Below are positions 60,919-64,000 of a stretch of 64,000 nucleotides of DNA, one piece after another (within the stretch, counting starts at the first letter, position 1; the number at the start of each line of letters is the position of its first letter). This DNA is from Niebla homalea (lineage: Eukaryota; Ascomycota; Lecanoromycetes; Lecanorales; Ramalinaceae), in contig JAHGAU010000010.1 in the NCBI GenBank assembly GCA_019925105.1, positions 682,001 through 746,000 on the forward strand, given 5' to 3'. A program made the position numbers and the translations under genes. The notes under the pieces are model-generated. The model worked only from the letters and a program-made list of their open reading frames with translations, ran no database searches and was not told the origin of the DNA.

Positions 60919-63337
60919 CCGGTAAATTTATATGCTCCCGGTAAGGATAACTCTTTATATTAAATTTTTAAATATTACTTTAATTAATAATAACGGTATT
61001 TAACGTATTAAACGATATATTAATTTAATATATAAAAGTAAAGTATTTCGGCCCTTAATTTATCGTTAAGTTAATTAAAATATTAATAAGGATATCCCTT
61101 AAACGTAAATAAAAGGAGTAAAAAAAGCTTTTAAAAAAGGTAATATATATATATTACGTTTTTAATAAAATAACCTTTTAACTTTATAAAGGATATCTTA
61201 AATTAAAGATTATTCCGTTAAAGCTTATTTATTCGGATATTATGGGGTTTATTAAGCCGGTAAGCTTTAATATAATTAAAATTTTTATTACTTTCCGGGA
61301 TAACTTTATTTATATATTAAAAGTTTACTTAACAATTTATAAGTCGGACGTAACCCGTAAATTTAAGTAGTTTTAAATTAAATATAAAATTATTAATTAA
61401 AAAATTAGGCGTTTACGGGTAAATAACGGGGGTAAATATATATTAAAAGACTTTTAAAATTATTTTAAAGACTATAATATTATTTATAAATTAACGGTAT
61501 AAAGTAACCCTAAATAGAACCTTATAAGTAAAAAATTTAACCAGGAAATTAAAGAACGGACCCGTATAATAATCTATAATATAAATTTACTTAAGAATTT
61601 ATAGTTAGAAATTATTATAATTATTAATTACCTTATTATAAAAAAACTTACGTTTAACTTGGAAAAGAAAATTACCTTATATTAAACGTAAAATAATTAA
61701 GTATTAAACTTATTATATTTATAAGTAATTAAATTATTGATATAAGTTAAAATTATAAAATATTAGTATTTCTTTAAATAAAAGGGTTAATTTATTCATT
61801 TTATTAAACTATAATAATAAGATTATTAAAATATATTAAGTTTTTAACCCTTAAGTATAAACTTTTAATAAAAAGGTAAAACGATTCTATAACGTTTATA
61901 TTAAGGAACGGAAGATTATTCCGTTAAATAACTCCGATAAAGATATTTTAACGGAAAAGATTTAATATTTAAAAAAGGATATATAGCCTTAATAAGTTTT
62001 TACTTTAAAAGAGAATTATAAGAATTAAATTTATAATAATATTTTTATTAATAATATTTTAAACGATATACTTATAAATAAAGTATTTCCGATTAAAAAA
62101 TAAGGAAATTACCCTTAAATTTAATATAATTAAAATAAATAATAATTTAATAAATCGCGGGAAAAAATTAAAATTATCCTTTAAAATAATTCCGAGCTTA
62201 AAATCCTTAAATACTTAAAGTTCCAAAATATATTTTTAAATTTATTATTTATTTTTATTAATATAATTATTTCAGATAAAGAAAAGGATATTTATTATTT
62301 AACGTTAATATTATTTAAAAATAAGCCGGAATTATTTAAATTAAAAACCTATTAAGAAGCTATAAAAATACTTATTATAAAATAAATTAATAATTAACGG
62401 GAAAGAATAAATATAGCTTTTATATTAAAAATAGTATTTAAATACTTATACTTAAATATACGATACCCCCGGGTATAATTATTTTAAAGGGACGATAAGT
62501 TTATATTTTTAAGAAAAACGTTAACGGTTTAATTATTTAATATAAAACCTATTAAGTGGTTTACGATTACGAATAACGGGAAAGTATCGATTATAATAAA
62601 ACTTTTATTTTTATAATTAAGCTTATAAGTTATAAGGTACTTTTTATATTAACAACGGTTAACAATTAAAACTTAAAGTAAATAAATGTAAAAACGGCCT
62701 TTTTTTATAGTTTAATTAAGGAAGAAATCTATATAAAAAATTTTATAATTAAAAAAGGGTATTAATATATACTATAAACTTAATAAGGCCTTTTACGGAT
62801 TAAAGTAATCCTTTTAATTATAATATTATTGTTTTTTTACCTTTATAAAAAAGTAAAAGTTTAAGTTAATACTTACGGATTATTACGTATTTATATACCT
62901 TAAAGATAGAATAATTATAGCTTTCTATATAAATAATATTTTAATTATCAACTTATTTAAAGAAAACATCGTAAATTTAAAGAAGGTACTTAATAATTAA
63001 TTCCGTATATTTAATTTAAGGTTAATCTATTATTATTTAAGTATAATTATTATAAAAAACCGTTAAAATAAAACATTTTAATTTAATTAAAAAGCTTATA
63101 TAAAAAAAGTTATTAAGGAATATAAGTAATAAAATATTATTTTTATATATATCTTTATAAAGTTAAAATATAAGTTAAAGCTTATACTTAAAAACTATAA
63201 AACCGACCTGATTTTCCGGAAGAAATATTAATCGGCCATAAATTCTTTAATATACGTTATACTTAAAACTTGCTTAAATATTATTTACTTTATTTTAATA
63301 ATTAATTAATATATTTTAAATTTTATTAAATATTATT
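60919..63337 (+). mobile_element. Ty1/copia pol remnant, RIP-degraded
   Basis: The integrase core near 61,225-61,650 reads SDIMGFIKPVSFN...ITFRDNFIYILKVY, then RVNNGGKYI and an SNPEQNPISKKFNQEIKERT-like stretch, characteristic of copia. RT near 62,770-62,810 shows KLNKAFYGLK (family KALYGLKQ). The YVDD box reads YINN, with Asn codons at 62,932-62,937. Near 63,210-63,330 a SLIYVILKTCLNIIY stretch matches the copia SLMYLTxTRPDI block. gag and the protease are missing and the RNase H end is replaced by the antisense LINE end at 63,338. It is not functional. Confidence 0.82.
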
Positions 63338-64000
63338 GATTGATTTATTTATTTATATACGAGTCTACCTACTTTAAGTTAATTTCGGCATTCTATAATA
63401 CTAATGGTTGAATTACGGTTATTTTAATATTTATATTTATTTTAAACTTATTACTTCAATTTTAAAAGGGAAGAGGAAACCGTAATTAACTAACTTAACC
63501 CTAGTTTACCTTAAATATTAACCCGATTTAAATAAAAACCTCTTCTTTATAATTATTTACCTTAATATTACGATTAAGTTTTTACGTTTATCCGATTAAA
63601 ATTAATAATTACTTTAAATCCTTAATTTATTATTTCCATTAAAAATCTTTTATTTTTTAACGTTATAATCCGTAATAAGGATTTCATAATAATATTAAGT
63701 TTAATCGGGAAAAAAAGGCTCCGATTATATAATTTTATTGTTCTTAATATTTAAATTTTACCTTAAGTACTTTATTATATGGTTTTTCGGATTAACCTTA
63801 TTTAATCTTAATTTTAAACTTTTAACGTTGAATCCCCATAACTTTTTTTTACCGGCCTTATGTGGTAATTAGGCTTATTTAGGGTTAATTACGGGTATTA
63901 ATAAATCATTAGATATTTATTACTATTTTATTTATATTAATTACGTAATTTACCGGATAGGGTTTAAGGGCTTTTAATGAAATCGTCCCTTACCCTTAAA
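63338..64000 (-). mobile_element. LINE L4, 3' end, cut by window edge
   Basis: Starts with (TGAT)n-like GATTGATTTATTTATTT, the reverse complement of the LINE tail. It is followed by sequence matching in reverse the L1/L2 3' UTR (TTAATTTCGGCATTC against GAACGCCAGAATTAG, and TACGGTTATT). It is inserted tail-first against the copia fragment and continues beyond the window. RIP-degraded. Confidence 0.75.

Larger units (their letters stand above)
8200..64000. other. RIP-degraded AT-rich repeat block
   Basis: The sequence is overwhelmingly A and T with abundant TpA and almost no long open frames. Recognisable retroelement proteins show conserved Gly/Asp/Cys codons turned into Arg/Asn/Tyr codons and Gln/Trp codons turned into stops, the pattern of C-to-T change at CpA on either strand. 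RIP acts on duplicated DNA in the sexual cycle of ascomycetes. The start is set where composition changes. Confidence 0.9.

Noticed and set aside
11637..64000. Mitochondrial or plasmid origin for the AT-rich DNA
   Set aside because: The AT-rich DNA carries LINE, gypsy and copia genes with RIP-type codon changes and is continuous with nuclear genes; no mitochondrial gene is present.

Overview
The window looks like a chromosome segment from a filamentous ascomycete (Pezizomycotina). The evidence is short 46-96 nt introns with fungal splice sites, a class-II/CYP52-like P450, Tad1-like LINEs and Ty3/gypsy and Ty1/copia retroelements, and an extreme base-composition split typical of RIP (repeat-induced point mutation). 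Roughly the first 8.1 kb has balanced composition and carries genes. The rest (about 8.2-64 kb) is very AT-rich, rich in TpA, full of stops, and consists of dead transposable elements.

Gene block. On the minus strand, 1,019-3,224 holds a full-length, ten-exon GMP synthase (glutamine-hydrolysing). I rebuilt the splicing from family motifs. One intron needs a GC-AG boundary, and the last residues diverge from the family's conserved C-terminus. At 3.35-3.78 kb there are two pairs of inverted repeats. A weakly supported hypothetical gene lies around 4.2-5.25 kb. On the plus strand, 5,720-7,338 encodes a two-exon CYP52-like cytochrome P450 with intact ExxR, PERF and haem motifs but an atypical I-helix motif.

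RIP block. The backbone is one large Ty3/gypsy family (called G here). G1 runs 11,637 to about 36,525 (+) and is split by two nearly full-length LINEs (19,007-24,785 and 26,275-32,091), each with a clean target-site duplication and an (ATCA)n tail. G2 is an inverted copy (about 52,723 down to 39,735) without LINEs. Two further 5' fragments of G start at 36,895 and 54,918. Other remnants are a chromodomain gypsy 3' half on the minus strand (52,724-54,917), a third LINE 5' half (58,882-60,707), a copia pol fragment (60,919-63,337) and a fourth, antisense LINE 3' end (63,338-64,000).

On top of this RIP-degraded layer sit younger, GC-richer insertions with intact target-site duplications. They are three solo LTRs (9,100; 49,499; 55,555), two copies of a 1.5-1.7 kb non-autonomous LTR element with internal tandem repeats (50,620 and 56,958), and a GC-rich MITE family with 8-bp duplications (10,560; 49,830; a truncated copy at 39,165). 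The layering gives a relative insertion history. I see no rRNA, tRNA or CRISPR and no intact transposon protein. The most useful leads are the divergent GMP synthase beside a P450 at the edge of an AT block, the MITE and TRIM families, and an extra segment of about 4 kb downstream of integrase in the G elements.
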